From positions 1-44,211 of the forward strand of contig NZ_LZJF01000204.1 in assembly GCF_001666835.1 (NCBI RefSeq): a DNA stretch of 44,211 nucleotides, in the 5' to 3' direction. Each line of letters opens with the position of its first letter. Positions within the stretch are counted from its first letter, which is position 1. A program made the position numbers and the translations under genes. Source of the stretch: Mycobacterium sp. E3251. GTDB lineage: Bacteria; Actinomycetota; Actinomycetes; Mycobacteriales; Mycobacteriaceae. Shown here one piece after another: positions 42,805 through 44,211 of this stretch. The notes under the pieces are model-generated. The model made no database searches. It saw nothing but the letters and a program-made list of their open reading frames with translations, and was not told the DNA's origin.

Positions 42805-43227
42805 TCAGTCCGACGCGATCGACGTGCTGGGCCGGGCGGTCTCCACGATCACCGTGGTGGCCTTGACGACCGCCACGGCGACACTGCCGGGCCGCAGCTG
42901 CAGTTCCTCGGCGGCCTCGGTACTCATCAGCGAGACGACGGTGAACGGGCCGCACTGCATCTCCACCTGGGCCATCACCTTGTCGCTGGTGACCTTGGTG
43001 ACCAGGCCGACGAAGCGGTTGCGGGCGGAGCTGCCGATGCTCAGCGGGTCCGGCGGCGGGGCGGGCGCGTTGGTCCGGGAAAACCGGGCCAGGTCCTCGC
43101 TGGCGATGACCTTGCGGCCGGCCGCGTCATGACTGACCGACAACGAACCTTGGTTGATCCATCGCCGGACGGTGTCGTCGCTGACTCCGAGCAGCTCAGC
43201 GGCCTGACGGATCCGCAGGTTCGACAC
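42805..43227 (-). CDS. HTH-TOBE (Mop-type) molybdate-responsive-like protein
   Basis: A 140-residue protein with two parts. Residues about 4-52 are a MerR/excisionase-type helix-turn-helix (LRIRQAAELLGVSDDTVRRW, ending at a GRKVIASEDLARF recognition wing). Residues about 70-138 are a TOBE/Mop domain (SARNRFVGLVTKVTSDKVMA, VSLMSTEAAEELQLRPG, VAVVKATTVIVE), which in other proteins binds molybdate or tungstate oligomerically. The pair suggests an oxyanion-sensing DNA-binding protein. GTG start six bases from TACCAT. It is convergent with pyrF, and no molybdenum genes are nearby. Confidence 0.88.
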   Translation of the reverse strand: MSNLRIRQAAELLGVSDDTVRRWINQGSLSVSHDAAGRKVIASEDLARFSRTNAPAPPPDPLSIGSSARNRFVGLVTKVTSDKVMAQVEMQCGPFTVVSLMSTEAAEELQLRPGSVAVAVVKATTVIVETARPSTSIASD

Positions 43228-43233
43228 CGCTAG

Positions 43234-43239
43234 ATGGTA
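43234..43239 (-). promoter_or_regulatory. -10 hexamer TACCAT, leaderless promoter of the HTH-TOBE gene
   Basis: Reverse-strand TACCAT, six bases, then GTG 43227. Confidence 0.5.
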
Positions 43240-43589
43240 ACCCGGCCGGTGTTAGCTGGAGCCGGTACCAGCAATCGTCACCTGGTCGAACCGCGCAGGA
43301 CAGCATCAACGCGACACGCGCGACACGCGACGAAAAATGCGTGATCCCCGGCACGAGGGGTTTCCGGTCGCCGAGGCCGGCCTTCGCCGCCGCCCCCGCG
43401 ACGCCGACCGCGCCGCCCCGACGCGCTAAAACCGCTGCTCAGGGCGCTGATTGCGGCGCTCGACAGGGCGATGCGGGCGCGCGGAAGGCAACGGTCGCCA
43501 CCGCCGTCGCCGATGCCCGGCGAACCGGATTTTCGGGCCGCGCGCGGGGCTCATGCTGGGAGTTTGCCCCCCAAACCAGGGGGTCGGGT

Positions 43590-43595
43590 TAGATT
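43590..43595 (+). promoter_or_regulatory. Candidate -10 hexamer TAGATT of mihF
   Basis: TAGATT lies 98 bases before the mihF GTG and would give a leader of about 90 nt. A TTGCCC at 43564-43569 is 20 bases upstream, too far for an ideal -35, so the assignment is tentative. Confidence 0.4.
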
Positions 43596-43693
43596 TCGTC
43601 AGGAGGCCTGAGTACGGTCGTCTCCGCTGGCTGAAGTGCCGGCAGAGACAAAAAGCGATCGATTGAGATTGATTGATCAGATACGGAGGAATC

Positions 43694-44008
43694 GTGGCCC
43701 TTCCCCAGTTGACCGACGAGCAGCGCGCGGCCGCGTTGGAGAAGGCGGCTGCCGCACGTCGAGCGAGAGCAGAGCTCAAGGACCGGCTGAAGCGCGGCGG
43801 CACCAACCTCACGCAGGTGCTCAAGGACGCCGAGACCGACGAAGTCCTGGGCAAGATGAAGGTTTCCGCGCTGCTTGAGGCGTTGCCCAAGGTGGGCAAG
43901 GTCAAAGCGCAGGAAATCATGACCGAGCTGGAGATCGCCCCCACCCGCCGCCTGCGTGGCCTGGGCGATCGGCAGCGCAAGGCCCTGCTGGAAAAGTTCG
44001 GCTCCTAA
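43694..44008 (+). CDS. mihF: Mycobacterial integration host factor (mIHF), nucleoid-associated protein
   Basis: A 104-residue DNA-binding, DNA-bending nucleoid protein. The helical, basic N-terminus runs ALPQLTDEQRAAALEKA to ARRARAELKDRLKRG. The S13-like helix-two-turn-helix region follows: LLEALPKVGKVKAQEIM, EIAPTRRLRGLGDRQR and KALLEKFGS. GTG 43694 is fixed by a GGAGG at 43685-43689. The frame stays open upstream to 43673, but those residues are not part of the conserved protein. Old annotations gave mIHF a long N-terminal extension, which this start argues against. gmk follows after 49 bp. Confidence 0.97.
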   Translation: MALPQLTDEQRAAALEKAAAARRARAELKDRLKRGGTNLTQVLKDAETDEVLGKMKVSALLEALPKVGKVKAQEIMTELEIAPTRRLRGLGDRQRKALLEKFGS

Positions 44009-44057
44009 CCCGGCCTCGGCCAACCCGCCCTGTGGGCGCACCGGCCCGGGAGCGCCA

Positions 44058-44211
44058 GTGAGCGCCGGCGGGGGACCGGACGTCGAGCACGGGACGCGTC
44101 CCACACCACCTGGCAAGGGACGCGTGGTCGTGCTGTCCGGTCCCTCCGCGGTCGGCAAGTCGACAGTGGTCCGGTGCCTGCGCGAGCGGATACCGGACCT
44201 GCATTTCAGCG
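44058..44211 (+). CDS. gmk: Guanylate kinase, N-terminal part (runs off the window)
   Basis: Only the first 51 codons are in the window. The frame begins at GTG 44058. After a variable, Gly/Pro-rich leader of about 22 residues it reads VVVLSGPSAVGKSTVVRCLR, with P-loop GPSAVGKST, then ERIPDLHFS. This is the N-terminus of guanylate kinase (GMP to GDP) and matches the mihF-gmk order of mycobacteria. Truncated by the window end, not broken. Confidence 0.93.
   Translation, partial: MSAGGGPDVEHGTRPTPPGKGRVVVLSGPSAVGKSTVVRCLRERIPDLHFS

Larger units (their letters stand above)
43228..43693. other. 466-bp divergent region between the TOBE gene and mihF
   Basis: No convincing gene. It holds the two divergent promoters, a perfect 9-bp tandem repeat GCGACACGC at 43311-43328, and a GC-rich stretch (about 43340-43550) whose open frames look like compositional shadows. 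A shift to AT-rich sequence follows just before mihF, with GATTGA at 43661-43666, 43667-43672 and 43671-43676. The long leader could bind nucleoid proteins, but nothing is proven. Confidence 0.6.

Noticed and set aside
43311..43328. GCGACACGC tandem repeat as an operator or minisatellite
   Set aside because: Only two copies in a region of biased composition, so chance cannot be excluded.
43341..43592. 83-aa forward frame upstream of mihF
   Set aside because: No start signal, Ala/Arg-rich composition and no recognisable pattern; probably non-coding.

Overview
The window is about 44 kb of GC-rich, densely coding actinobacterial DNA and is almost certainly from a Mycobacterium. The evidence is the mIHF gene, PyrR without an attenuator, a duplicated-domain protein like Rv2557/Rv2558, a CBM2 protein like Rv1987, many GTG starts, and many genes whose start codon lies 6-9 nt after a TANNNT -10 hexamer (leaderless). 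Gene order and content differ from M. tuberculosis, so a non-tuberculous species, perhaps slow-growing and M. avium-like, is most likely. Rv-number comparisons are from memory; no search was run.

Layout. (1) 1-141: the start of a proline-rich protein gene that breaks into a 68-bp inverted copy of rarA, probably an assembly or fold-back artefact. (2) 203-18880: conserved housekeeping block: rarA, a YciI-like gene, an Rv2557/8-like gene, a YjbQ-family gene, alaS-yqgF-mltG-aroE, a small prepilin peptidase, aroC-aroK-aroB-aroQ, a membrane protein, an M24 peptidase, efp-nusB, and a large PLP-dependent decarboxylase. (3) 18883-33869: an accessory segment. It starts with a small secreted protein and a two-component system whose kinase and regulator genes converge. 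Both arms share CGCTGAG direct repeats with an 11-bp period. Then come an MFS transporter and a six-gene operon (23734-30371): GntR/UTRA regulator, a 2[4Fe-4S] ferredoxin, an ABC importer of the sulfonate/nitrate/taurine type, and an AprA-like flavoprotein fused to HEAT repeats. The segment ends with GNAT, beta-lactamase-fold hydrolase, STAS, methyltransferase and secreted CBM2 genes. (4) 34032-42728: the pyrimidine operon pyrR-pyrB-pyrC-(membrane gene)-carA-carB-pyrF, each gene overlapping the next by 1-4 nt, behind a leader that can fold its Shine-Dalgarno sequence onto a PyrR-type loop. (5) 42805-44211: an HTH-TOBE protein, mihF and the start of gmk.

The aro and pyr blocks are far apart in M. 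tuberculosis but lie on one 44-kb stretch here. The strongest candidate for an undescribed system is the 23.7-30.4 kb operon. It pairs an APS-reductase-like flavoprotein/ferredoxin couple with a dedicated importer whose lipoprotein carries a NosL-like C-terminal domain. It looks like uptake plus redox processing of one small, probably sulfur-containing, compound. That function is inferred, not shown.
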